Assembly (NCBI GenBank): GCA_029204225.1
Contig: MU832085.1
Coordinates: 1 to 64,000, forward strand
Direction: 5' to 3'
DNA length: 64,000 nt
Source: Diphasiastrum complanatum
Lineage: Eukaryota; Streptophyta; Lycopodiopsida; Lycopodiales; Lycopodiaceae
This document shows positions 45,677-56,455 of this stretch, piece after piece (position 1 is the first letter of the stretch; each line of letters opens with the position of its first letter). The notes beneath the pieces were generated by a model. That model was not told the origin of the DNA. It ran no database searches and worked only from the letters and a program-made list of their open reading frames with translations. The position numbers and the translations under genes were made by a program.

Positions 45677-47193
45677 ATGGCCTCTTCCTCGTCATCCTCA
45701 CGAGAATCAGGCTTGAGTTCATTTCTGAGTGAATTTGGGATTACTGAAAATCTGGACTACTTCCACAGCCTGTTCAGGCCATATCTACATGTTTTCAGGA
45801 CTGTACAACCAAATTCTGACATATTTTATGAACATTATGTCAAATTCAGAGATATACTTAGCAAGCCTGTTTTCTCCATAGGTCAACTCCAGTACATGCA
45901 TTATACTGACCTTGTTCATTTCTTCCCAGCTTTCAGACATAGACTGGATAGAATGTTCACCAAATTAATTGATCTTTTCAAAAGTAGTTCTATGTGTCCG
46001 TATCGCAACAAGAAATGTCGATTGGTTGAATATCAGAGTGGTTTCATACTTTATCTTTTAGTTCAGATCCCAGATGATGATGAGTTTCTCGTTGCTGAAC
46101 CTGCTTTTGCACCCTCCTCTGTTCAGTCAGCCATTAAGGATATCAGTCACTTTCTTATCGACACTCTTGATAAAGAAAGTTACTTCATTGATTTAAATAC
46201 TAATGTTCTTCGAGATTCTTTCATTGGCCAAAATACATCTGATGATGAATCCAAATCTATGGAGGATTCAAAATGTCTTTTCAATTCGCTTGTATATAAT
46301 ATTAATGACGATGTATATCTTACTACTGCTGATTTATGTAAATTTTTTGACTATCGTGAGGACGAGGTTCTATGTTTATTATTCGGCACAATTTCCAAAT
46401 TCTCCGACTTTGTAGATTTTGAGACAAATGACCTTGTTGCTGAAATTGATTTTGATGATGAGGAGGGTCTTATGACCGGTGACGAATATCTGAATAAGAC
46501 TTTATCAAATATAGCTGAGGATGGGTGAGGCAGACCATCCGATGAAGAATTCACAACATTTCAATCCCAGATGGGCTTCCCTCATCCATCATTAATGCAT
46601 TTCACTGATGATTCCACTTCAGTACATGGTCATTATATTGATCATCCTGATCTGGTTGCTGCTGATGATGAAGAATGTGTAAGTGTTTAATTTTTCTTGC
46701 ATTTGAATGTTTTCAATCACTGAATGTGTTTTTGCTAACATATTTCCTATTGCAGGATGCTCTCATAATAGATGATTTTGCTGCGAGACGAGGTGGTTTC
46801 AGACAACACGCATCCTCGTTCCAGAGGGACAGTGGATTGGGCCACTATCTTAGGCATTTCCTAAAGAATGAGATCTGTATTGCTCATTCCAAGTTAAGCC
46901 CAGTCGAGGAGAGTCTTATAATGGCAGTTAAAGCTTTATCATTTTACCTAGGAGGACATAAATTTGTTAAGACAAATAAGATCATTTTTGTCAAAAGATC
47001 TTATGTTTTGAACAATTTAGGCTTTACTGACGGGAATGTTCCTTTAAAGAGTCCCCATTATTCGTTGTATTCCACTTATATTAAGCTTAGTGGAAATAAG
47101 AATAATGCACATCTATTAGATGCATACGCTAGCAGAGAATTTCTTCATGACAATATTACCATAGAATCTGATACACGATCTGATGATGAATAG
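45677..47193 (+). pseudogene. Gene B: acidic protein of unknown family (two exons)
   Basis: ATG 45677 opens a 283-codon frame (MASSSSSSRESGLSSFLSEF...). One TGA at 46526-46528 interrupts it, after which the same frame continues (GRPSDEEFTTFQSQMGF) to a donor GTAAGT at 46679. The acceptor TTGCAG ends at 46755, giving a 77-bp phase-0 intron. Exon 2 (DALIIDDFAARRGGFRQHAS ... SDTRSDDE) ends at 47193. The first exon is rich in Asp/Glu/Phe and has aromatic motifs (HYTDLVHFFPAFRHRLDRMF). The second holds LGGHKFVKTNKIIFVKRSYV. I recognise no domain. As a divergent partner of gene A it may be an accessory DNA-binding protein or a histone-fold partner or chaperone, which is speculation. Confidence 0.65.
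46679..46755 (+). other. Intron of gene B
   Basis: GTAAGTGTTT..TATTGCAG, 77 bp, phase 0. Coding character is strong on both sides and absent inside. Confidence 0.8.
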
Positions 47194-47330
47194 TTGACAC
47201 TTTGTATAATACAATCAATACATTTACATTGGGTATTGCTCCTCTCTTGTTCAATGAATTTGCAAAGCAGTTCTGAACATGTCATGATGATCTTCTACTC
47301 AGCAATGATGACCTTCTACTCAACAATCAT

Positions 47331-49976
47331 CTAATTTTCTCTTCTTGTATGAACTTGCATGCTTTTCTAAACTTGTTGTATTGTGTGGACTTTGTTATAT
47401 GTCGAATCTGAACTCTGCGGTAGAACCACTGAAACAATTGACAAATGTAGTTTCATTTTTCATTGGTTCCTCCATGTTGTGTATTTCGATGAAATGCTGC
47501 TTGTGCTTGCCAGTGTGACTTCTCCATCCTTTGTGATGACCATACACTCAAGCTTCCATATGTATTTGCAAAAAATGTTGTATGATCTCTTAGTATGTGC
47601 TGCATATGTCAAAATCATATTGTTAGTTTTATGTTTAGATCTAAATATATATGAAAATTTGAAAGCATTTTGAAAATTTTATACTAACCATGCAATGAGT
47701 GATGTGATCGTCTCCCCATGCTTTTGATATTGCATTAACAAACTCGACACAAGTCCTTTGGACAACTTTCTTATCAATATCAGGAGTTTTTTTTTTTTTC
47801 TTAAAATAGCAATCATACTATCAAGCTTTTTCCATACATCAACTTTTAGTACTCTGGTTTTGCCGTCTTTCTTGAAGTCCTGAGTGGCAGCAATAATATC
47901 TGTCCAGACTGAGTGTTGAATATTGGAAGCCTTACCAGTATGATCTGATAGAAAACGACGTGCTTTTGCTCCTCCTATGCTTGGCTTAGTTGGCATGTTT
48001 CGATTCTTTCCTGAAAGCTTTTCATCTTTTTGAATTTTGACATGTCCTTTATGGAGTCCTTCTTTTGATAAAACATCTTCTAATCGAGAGATAGCTTCCT
48101 TTGCTAATGATGCTGGCTTAGTATTCCAAGCAAAAACTATATGAAGATAAATGATCTTTTCTATTAATCTAACTTCTGCATGAAGAGTGCAAACATGCAC
48201 ATTTTTTAAGGGGATAGACAGCACAGGCTTCCAGTTTGGATCTGCATATTCTCTAGTAATTCATGTACTCCTAGTTATATCTTTTGTCATTTTCATGCAG
48301 TACAAACAAGGGTGTTTTGATGTAGCACCGTGAGAGACATTATACATACATTTCAATGTTTTCAAATCACCTGCTAAGTGCCATTCAACATTGAAGTCTC
48401 CAACTCCTGGAACATTGAGAAATTCTCCATCCATATGGTCCTTGATGATCCTAGGATAAGATGTCCTTGAGAATATCCATGATAATATATCATGATCCTC
48501 TTTCAGCACCTGTCCAAAGAATTAATCATACTTAGTTTACAATGTATTAATACTATTCAATGAATGTAATGTAATAATGAGACTAGTTACCTGAAACGCT
48601 GCCAACCACCATATATCATTTTCTGACTGGACACTGAATTTGAAATCTTCTTGGTTCCCTGTTTGGGATAGAGCACCATTCATGAGAGTTATACTAACCT
48701 TTTCCATCTTCTGTCCTTTCACAATTTTTGACTCATCTAACATAAGTACTATGATTATTTTGCCATTCACCTTTTGATAGGTTATATCATAGAATGTGAC
48801 GATGTATCTCAGCAAGTAATTTAGATCAACAAATAAATTGTTTGATGAATAATAGAATATCGATCTTCCATCAGTTTCATACACCTCCTCAATATGAAAT
48901 GGAGTTCCAGTGATCTTATGCATACCTATGTTTAATGTATTCCTCTCTTTCTTCAAGTGATATGTCCTAGGGATTGGGACTTTTCTAATTTGAACTTGCT
49001 TAAAAGCTTCTCTAATTAGTTTAAATATTGTTGCATATGCTTCCCTACTAATACCTGCAAAATCACAAGCACCCTGAACTATAGTCTTATCTAAAATATT
49101 TTAAATGTCCACTATCAAAGACTCTGCTATTTTACACTTTACATTTGAAATCCTATTGTTCATCATGATATGCTCAGTGGATTTGCAAGTCAATATTGTG
49201 CCCAATGACATTCCTAGTGAAGCATTGTCTTTAATATTCTGAGGAGCTACTAATGCAGATCTGCAAAAAAAATAGATAGTTAACAGAATATCACCATAGC
49301 TGAAATTGAATCCAAATGTCATTGAAAAACTTACAAAATTTAGAATATGCTTACTTGAATGCATGGATCCTTCTATTTCGATAACCTCCTTTTGAAAGTG
49401 TTTGAATATCCTTGTAACTTTGTCGCTTTCGCTTCTTACTTTCAGCCTTCTTCTTTACCAAATCCACATCCTTCAGTAATTGTATGTTTTCAATACGAAT
49501 AGACTGTAAGACTGATTGCATTTGCTCTAGTTTTGATTTGATATTGATTGCTATCTTCTGTAATGATTCATTATTTTTGTTCAGTTGTTCATTTTTTTCT
49601 AACGTCTTTTGGAGATGACAATCTCTATTCTGACAATAAGAGGATATCCGAATTAACTCACCTTCTAAAAAGTGAACTTTATTCATATAAAGTTGTTTTC
49701 CATGGTTTTGCAATCTTTCACAATATCCTAGTAATCCACTATGCCTATTGCATATCCATGTAACTAAATGAGTTATTGAAGAGAATGTGGGATGTGTCAA
49801 AGTGCTTGGATCTTGTGGATATAATGTTCCATCTGTCCACAATCCACGTTTTTCTTTCCTTCTGCCCTGTAACGAGAACGATCTTCAACAGATATTTGAA
49901 CTCCTTTGCCTCCTCTTCTCTGCAAAGGAGCCAAATCAATAGGGATATCCACATGTAGATGATATAATGTCATCAT
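47331..49976 (-). pseudogene. Gene C: putative transposase (four exons)
   Basis: Exon 1 (49976-49355): DIPIDLAPLQRRGGKGVQIS, a frameshift, LWTDGTLYPQDPSTLTHPTF, then a long coiled coil (EKNEQLNKNNESLQKIAINI) and a basic end. Exon 2 (49260-48591): FAGISREAYATIFKLIREAF, IIIVLMLDESKIVKGQKM and QSENDIWWLAAFQ. Exon 3 (48509-47689): FNVEWHLAGDLKTLKCMYNV, SKHPCLYCM and VHVCTLHAEVRLIEK. Exon 4 (47599-47331): YGSLSVWSSQRMEKSHWQAQ and NTQHGG. Asp in LDES and GDLK and Glu in MEKSH could be an RNase H-type triad with an inserted CxxC, as in several eukaryotic DDE transposases; I cannot name the family. TAA 49101, TGA 48261, TGA 47453 and a poly-A frameshift near 47800 disable it. Confidence 0.68.
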
Positions 49977-50467
49977 CAAAAAAATAATAGAGTAATCAGT
50001 TGCATCAAAGTACTATGACCAGATTCTATGAAGCAAAACCAAATACTCATCTTTGATTATATTATATACTATGTACGATCAATCCAATCTCCATGCTTGT
50101 ATGCTTGATTCAAATTTGGAAATGCCGCTCATTTTTTCATTCCAATAGGTAGTTGGCGCTCATATTTCCATTCTTGTGGCAGGAATGCATATGTAAACAT
50201 TTTGCAATTTTTCCTGATTTGAATTTGGGGATGGCGGTCATATTCTAGATCCAGTGAAAATATTGCCCTTTTTGTAACCAATGGAGGGAATATTTTTGAA
50301 TTTAGTCAAGTTATACTGCGAACTGTTAACAGTTCTTAACTGTGACTATAGACACTGTGGTTAGATCATTGGGAGTTGGGGAGGCCTTGGGAGTGGTGTG
50401 GGCAAGCAAATAAACAATATTGTTTTATTTATTTTGATATTTTTGTATATCCAACATGGCATTCCTT

Positions 50468-50500
50468 AAAGGGTCTTTTTGATGCTGAGAACTCCTCTAA
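50468..50500 (-). repeat. Right terminal inverted repeat
   Basis: The reverse complement starts TTAGAGGAGTTCTCAGCATC. The outer neighbour is TGCA (50501-50504), the same 4 bp that precede the left repeat. Confidence 0.9.
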
Positions 50501-50504
50501 TGCA

Positions 50505-51330
50505 CACTCACCATCATGGGCCATGTAGATAACTTTTTTGTCACCTTCAAATGCCATCAAATTTGAAGAGAAAATACTCTTTGTGACTCTGTCATATGTG
50601 AGCTTGCTCCACTATCAATCCACCAAGGATCAAAATCTCCTCCGTTAGCCAACAAGCATGAAGACATCACAAAAGAATCATTTGAATTTTATTCATCAAT
50701 ACCATCCTCATCTAGAGTTAGAATTCCTTGTCTTTCATTTTGATCTTTAAAAGCAATCACTAGCAAAATGTCCTTTGACTCCACAATAGAAACATTTAAG
50801 CTTTGTTCTATCCTTCTTCTTATCAACAAAAGAAGACTTCTCACTTTGATCTTGTCCTTTAGACCATTTGTCTTTGCCTTTGCCCTTGAACTTGCCTCTT
50901 GAGAACATAGATTCCTCCTCTCCAACTTTAGATGTAGAAGATAATTATCCTCTTGCTTGGAGTCTAAACTCTTCATCCCCAAAGATCTCTTGCAAGTTCT
51001 CCATACTTGGCAATGTCTTTTGAATAGCAAAGCTTTGCACTAAGTTAGCATGTTCATTCAATATGCCATTAAGAAGAACTTTCACAAGCTCAAATCCTTA
51101 ATGCTTTCACCAATACATTCCAATTCATCATTCAATGCTTTAGCTTTCAAAACAAAAGCATGAGCACTTTCATACTTATTTTGAAAACTTTGAAGATTTG
51201 CCTCCTAAAGGTTAAGACTCTTGAAGTAGACTTGGATTCATAAACTTTTTTAATGGTTTGGCCAAGCTTCACTTGTTATGGCAAAGTGTTGACTAGCCAA
51301 GGTGTTCTTTAAGGTTCTCAACTCAAGGGT
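50505..51330 (-). pseudogene. gag: Copia Cop-C gag and protease (5' side of the transposon insertion)
   Basis: On the minus strand: a gag segment with NKYESAHAFVLKAKALNDEL, a short zinc knuckle (CFYCGVKGHFASDC, intact), an acidic part, protease DPWWIDSGASSHMTESQRVF with an intact DSG, and FEGDKKVIYMAHDGECA, which ends at the transposon target. Several frameshifts. The same copia continues at 43303 on the other side of the transposon. The 5' end is lost near 51330. Confidence 0.82.
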
Positions 51331-53200
51331 TCGAAATTGAAGACATCGCATGGGAATTGATCAGGCTAATTAAGTTTTTTCAAATTTTAATGCTCGATTG
51401 TGAGCTCATGTACGTTCCGTTGAGCTCCCTAATTTCTGACACTTATCTGTTCGATGTCTCCATATTTCAAGTTTTGAAATCTTCCTCATAGAACCCAACT
51501 TACGTTTCCTTGAACGCATTCAACTAATTTTAACTTGTCAACCTATGAGATTATTCAGGCTTTCTAAACGTAACTTCAGCATTCGACAGTTCTATGGACA
51601 TGCGTGTACTTCTTGAGGAGCAAATGCATGTGCATGTCTCAAGTCACGATTTGAGTAAAAAGCCATTCTGGCTTTTCCAAATATATCTTGATTTTAGGAC
51701 GTTCAAATTTAACAAATTTCTGCGCTTATACGTTCTGTATTGTATGCGCTTAAGTCTTAGGCAACAGTCATTGCAGGCTTCTAGATGAAGTGGCATACAC
51801 AGACATGGACTCCATCTACTTGCATCAACACCAAGCAGTGGCAGCTTTGAAATTTGCTACTGCGAACAAGAAGGCATGCAGTCGTTGCAGATGGGAAAGG
51901 AAAACTGTAGGCGGAGTTGAATGTCTGAAGGATCTAATCGTGAAGAAGGTGTGCATAGACTTGCTTTGGCTATGGCTAGAGAGGGGCTTGATCTTGCCAA
52001 GACTAAGAATTTGAATAAGTGAAAGAAATTTAGAATATGCAAACAAGGACAGAAGGAATTGCAATAAAAGAAGAAGGTACAATCAAGGATGCGATTTGAA
52101 TAGAGTACATGTTCACCCAATCTGCACAGAACAAGCACAACTTTACTGGCATTGATTTGAACACAGCAAAATCTGAACCACCACAGTACAAGTTCACTGG
52201 CACTAATTTAAACACAACTTCACTGGCATTGAACAAAGCAACAAAAACCGAACCAACAAAACTTCACCCCAGACTCCTTTGGAAGAACAACAGAAAAACC
52301 ATAAACACATCCACACAGAGTCCAATCTAATTAGTAGGTATCCATGCGAGAAGCCACAAACACATCCACACGCAATAGGCAGAGACAGCACACACAAAAT
52401 TATCTGTCAAAAAATAATTTAAACATTCGTGCCTAAAATTTTGACTATTTACACTCATATACAAATATTATTTAGTATATGAAACTTGGTTCCCCTGACT
52501 TTGCTATATCTATAAATTTCAACTGATTTTTTTTTGCCTATTTTGTGATGAAATAGCAATTGGAATAAAAGTAGATTTATTGAGGTGCTGTAATTTGGGT
52601 ATGGTTGTGAGAGCAAGACTAACTAAATACTTGACAAGGTAGTCAGTGGGACACATGTCCCATAAACGTCAACCTAGCCCATGTAAGGGTTACCACTAAA
52701 AGGAGTAGCTTGTATATATCCTTTTTAGAGAGAGAAAAATACATACACTGTGCATAAGCTCTTGAGTTTATTTCTATTGTATTGCTCTATGAAGGAAAGT
52801 TCATTTAGCATCATACCAAAAAGTGTGGTGAGGAAGTGTCTTGAGCACTAGCCACATTCCACTTAGTAAAGAGTACACCCATCTAGTGATAGCATTATAG
52901 GTCGAAAATGCAGTTTTAAAAAAGATAACCACTTGTGCATATACGCATTCAAAATGAAAACGCCATTAAATCCTAATTTCATATGGATTTACCACATGCC
53001 ATGCTTGGTTTGAACGGTTTTGTAAACTTTCTAGGGTTGCACACAAGATAACATAAAGACATATTCTGATCTAGCAAAGTAAAAGCATGCAATGCATTCA
53101 AAATGAATCGTTTATGACATGAAGTAGTTCAAAAAGATGTCATTTATAGAAAATATGAATAACAAATTGATTTCAATATGATTCCTTAGTCAAAAGTCTT
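51330..53200. other. Unassigned region with LTR-like remnants
   Basis: No gene recognised. At 52140-52240 a phrase 'ttactggcattgatttgaac' recurs in altered form ('ttcactggcactaatttaaa'). At 52690-52800 'ccactaaaaggagtagcttg' followed by a TATA-like run and 'gtttatttctattgtatt' has the look of an LTR promoter/R-U5 part, but its ends were not found. Confidence 0.4.
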
Positions 53201-53229
53201 ATTCTTATAGCCAAAAGGATTTTCAAGTA

Positions 53230-53898
53230 TGCATTACATAAATTTGAAGTATAATGCCATCAAAAGTCCAAAAATAGCCCCATAAAATTGTAGTAGTGAG
53301 GTGCATTTCTAGCCAATTAGACGAAAATATCAGTAGCTTATCATAGGAGTTGATGCTGTAAGTTTCTAAAAGTTAGGAAAATTACCTCAAATCAAGGAAA
53401 ATCATGGGGTGAGGCAATGGCATCAATCTAGGAACCAAATAAGTGGGTGCTTATCTAGCATTGATTGGTGGATCAGAAGTGATGTGGCATTCCCCACACA
53501 TGTCAGGCCTACTGAGTTAGCATATCAAGTCAAAATGTACTTGATCTACATGTAGATCATCATTGTGAATATGAAATTTGATGAGAGATCTTGATTTTGA
53601 GGCAAATCCATGTTGTTTCGCCATTTGTGTTGTGAATCTACGCATTGAATGCTATCCATAGGTAATGTTCTTCACTCTCTGTCCACTGTCTGTACCGTGA
53701 CAAGTTTTCACACGTGTGAGGCTGCTCATCCATTAATTTGATTAATTTGCATGTTGTTCTTGCTAGTTAAGTGCATAATTTTGATCTAGATCAAGATCTA
53801 ATCATTACATTTGTGGATGATCAATCTAACTAGCATCCAACACCTCTTGTGGATCGATTGTAGATCCATTTATGGTCCAAAATGCAGTAATTTCAACA
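53230..53898 (+). repeat. Copia 5' LTR (left end uncertain)
   Basis: The right end, GTAATTTCAACA, is followed at 53899 by a perfect TGGTATCAGAGC primer site. The U5-like end resembles the Cop-B LTR at 34987-35656 read on the minus strand (for example 'cacacgtgtgag', 'ttgttcttgct', 'gatctagatcaagatc'). The left boundary is only approximate. Confidence 0.6.
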
Positions 53899-53910
53899 TG
53901 GTATCAGAGC
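53899..53910 (+). other. Copia primer-binding site
   Basis: TGGTATCAGAGC follows the LTR terminus. No plus-strand gag follows: sequence to 55470 lacks a recognisable frame, so the element is an orphan 5' end. A second, weaker primer-site-like string (GGGTATCAGAGCC) lies at about 54766. Confidence 0.85.
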
Positions 53911-54769
53911 CAAGTACAAGAGGCTATATATTTTTATTAATAAACACACCCAAAATTAGTAAGTTTTGAGTTTTTGATCTAGTTTTGAGAGGGCGAGCTA
54001 GAAGTGTGAAAAATTGTCAAAATCTATCTTGGATATTTTTGTGTTTCTAGGTTGTGAAAAAATATCACATGTGTGGAGCATGTTCCCACATGTAGAAAAA
54101 GTAAAAATAGTTTAGTCATGTTTACTTTAGGGGTATCATAAAAATTTTGTATCAAGCATCTTGGTGTAGAACTTTGATAAAGCCTCAATTTGGCCAAAAG
54201 TAGATTGTGATGCAAAATAGAGGTAGTTAGGCTTGTGACACGTGTAGATGTAGTTTGATGAGTGATGAAGTCAAAGTTTTGGCAAAAGTCAAAGGGTCCA
54301 ATCATAAGTGAGAGATTTGTTGGAAGAGTTAATCACAAGTTAGAGATGATGAATCACTCATGCAATAGGGTTAGAGAGGCTATGTTTAAGGGGTCCAATA
54401 AGAATCAAGCATGGATCTCCCCGAGTTTATATATGTACTTTCGTTCCCTTCATTAATTCAAGTGAGTTTTCGAGTCAATTGTGAGATCAATTAATTTTGC
54501 TTGTATTTCCTTCTCTCTACCCGAGGGCTAATTGCTCTATTCTCTCTCTACCTGAGGAGAGGAGCTTGATTTGCCTTAGATTTTTCATGATGTACACGTA
54601 TGAAACTACTTTGTTTATCAATCTATGCATCCATCTTTGCCTCTTTGCCTTAGATTTTGACATAGATGGTGAATTTCAACCTAGAGTTGATCTAAAGTAC
54701 AAAAGCATTGCTTAGGAGATCATATTCACACTTTAGAGCATTCCCCCACGTGTGAATTTTCACGGGTAT

Positions 54770-55470
54770 CAGAGCCTACCTAAGCTTTTGATGCATCTAT
54801 CATCCATGAAAATCTAGATCTAGAGAGTGTTGATTGAATCTTCCTAGCTATCTTGTTGATTGTTGGATCAAAAGAGATCAATATCACATTGATTGGGTCT
54901 GAACAGATATTGTATGAAATTTTCTATTCAGACAAGTGTGAGGAACATTAAATTTCAGTCCTTTAGTTCTCTCTCATGTTTGGTCTAAAATCCATGCATA
55001 ATAGCTTGTTTGAAAGCTAGAATTGTCTAGTTTTTGTAGCAATTTGTTTCATACATTTGGTTGAGACAATCAAAAGTTATAATCTTTTGAAGAGGGTTAG
55101 GTAGGGCACCTAGACCTGTGTGGACACTTTTGGTTTGATCCATATTTTGCTAGTTTGACCAAAAAATTCAAGAAGAGATTTCATCTATTTGAGATCTAGT
55201 CATCATTTTGAGGTCATAGCCACATTGTTTCTTACAATTTCATTGTATTAGAGTGATTCGTGGATTCTTTGAGTGTTTCACATGTGCCATAGATAGTTTG
55301 ACCCAAACTTTGCCTATACTCCATCAATTGATGAGAGGTTGATCTAGTTAGCTAGTGAGATCCATCTCACATTTTGTTGCAAGATCTTGCATAGGAGTTG
55401 GTAATACACCTTTCAAGGATCGTATAGTGAGAGAGAAGCAACATTTATTGTCTCATTACAAGGAGTATTC
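54770..55470. other. Unassigned AT-rich stretch
   Basis: I see no domain or repeat here. It lies between a plus-strand primer-site-like string and a minus-strand gag. Confidence 0.45.
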
Positions 55471-55471
55471 A

Positions 55472-56455
55472 CTACTTTTGATGGCATCCATGGGTTCCTA
55501 GAGCCCCACTATCAATCCACCATGTGTCATTGGAGTAGCTCTTTGATGTTGATGTAGAAGCCATCAAGGATGAATCCACTTCATCCTCATCTTCCTCAAG
55601 AGTGAGGTTGCCTTGTTTGCTCTCTCCTTGTGCATTCTTCTTCTTGAAACACTCGGATGCAAAGTGCCCCTTCTTTCCACAAAATAAGCACTTGAGTTTG
55701 ACTTTGTTCTTCTTTCCACCTTTGGAGCTTGATGATTGATCATCATTCTTGGTCTCCTTGTGTTGGATCTTCTTCTTTGACTTTGCCTTTCCCTTGCTTG
55801 AGAAGTTGGCCTTCTTATCACCATCATGCAATTTTAAGGATCCAATCCTTTGCTTGACATGAAAGATCCTACTCTCCTCGGATACAAGCACACTATGAAG
55901 CTTGTCTATGGAAGGTAGTGCATCTTGAATAACAAAGCTTTGTACAAGATTGGAGAACTCATCTCCAAGACCATTCAAGATAATTTGAACAAGTTCATCA
56001 TCATGAATACCCTCACTAATGATGGAAAGTTCTTTGTTGAGAGATTTAATTCTCTAGACATACTCTTGAGCACTCTCATCACTCCCTCTAATGCTTTGAA
56101 GAACTTTATATCTAGTCATAAGCACTCTAGAGGTATTTTTGGATTCATAAATCCCTTTGAGGTAGTTCCATGCCTCCTTGGCTGAGGTACAAGATGCTAC
56201 TTCCTTTAGAAGTTCATTACTAACATTCATTTTCAAGCAATGTAATGCTAGTCTAGTTCTCTTTTTGTACCTCACTTGATCTTGACCTCCTTGAGGTTCT
56301 TCTTCCTCTCCTATGACAAGATCAAACATATCTTGGAGCACTAGTAGTGACTCCATTCTTACTTGCCAAGTTGAATGATTATTAGAATTTAGCCTTTCAC
56401 TAGCCTCAAGAAGATAGGCTCCAATTGAACCCATTCTAACTAGTAACAAGTACAA
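55472..56455 (-). pseudogene. gag: Copia gag, nearly complete
   Basis: The frame starts near 56455: IGAYLLEASERLNSNNHSTW and WQVRMESLLVLQDMFDLVIG are the usual copia N-terminal capsid part. Then come KEAWNYLKGIYESKNTSRVL, a stop near 56055, IILNGLGDEFSNLVQSFVIQ, a basic region and an intact zinc knuckle (CLFCGKKGHFASEC). It ends in the protease start (DTWWIDSGALGTHG), where the usual SSH after DSGA is replaced by a short new sequence. Apart from one stop it is open. No pol follows downstream on this strand. Confidence 0.9.

Larger units (their letters stand above)
43308..50500. mobile_element. 7.2-kb DNA transposon carrying a histone H3-Ulp1 fusion gene
   Basis: The ends are 33-bp inverted repeats (43308-43340 and 50468-50500) with three mismatches, flanked by TGCA on both sides (43304-43307 and 50501-50504). 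Removing the element and one TGCA restores a copia reading frame that passes from HDGECA to IKRIDTISIF on the minus strand. Inside are gene A (minus), gene B (plus) and gene C (minus), with a divergent promoter region between A and B. Internal stops and frameshifts show that this copy is inactive. The superfamily is not clear: a 4-bp duplication and TTAGAGG ends do not match CACTA, hAT (8 bp) or Mutator (9 bp). Confidence 0.85.

Noticed and set aside
52203-52397. Cys-rich short minus-strand ORF
   Set aside because: Lies over a small degenerate repeat. Cys spacing fits no known finger.
54764-54778. A second full copia 5' end at GGGTATCAGAGCC
   Set aside because: Primer-site match is imperfect, and no LTR terminus or gag could be placed around it.
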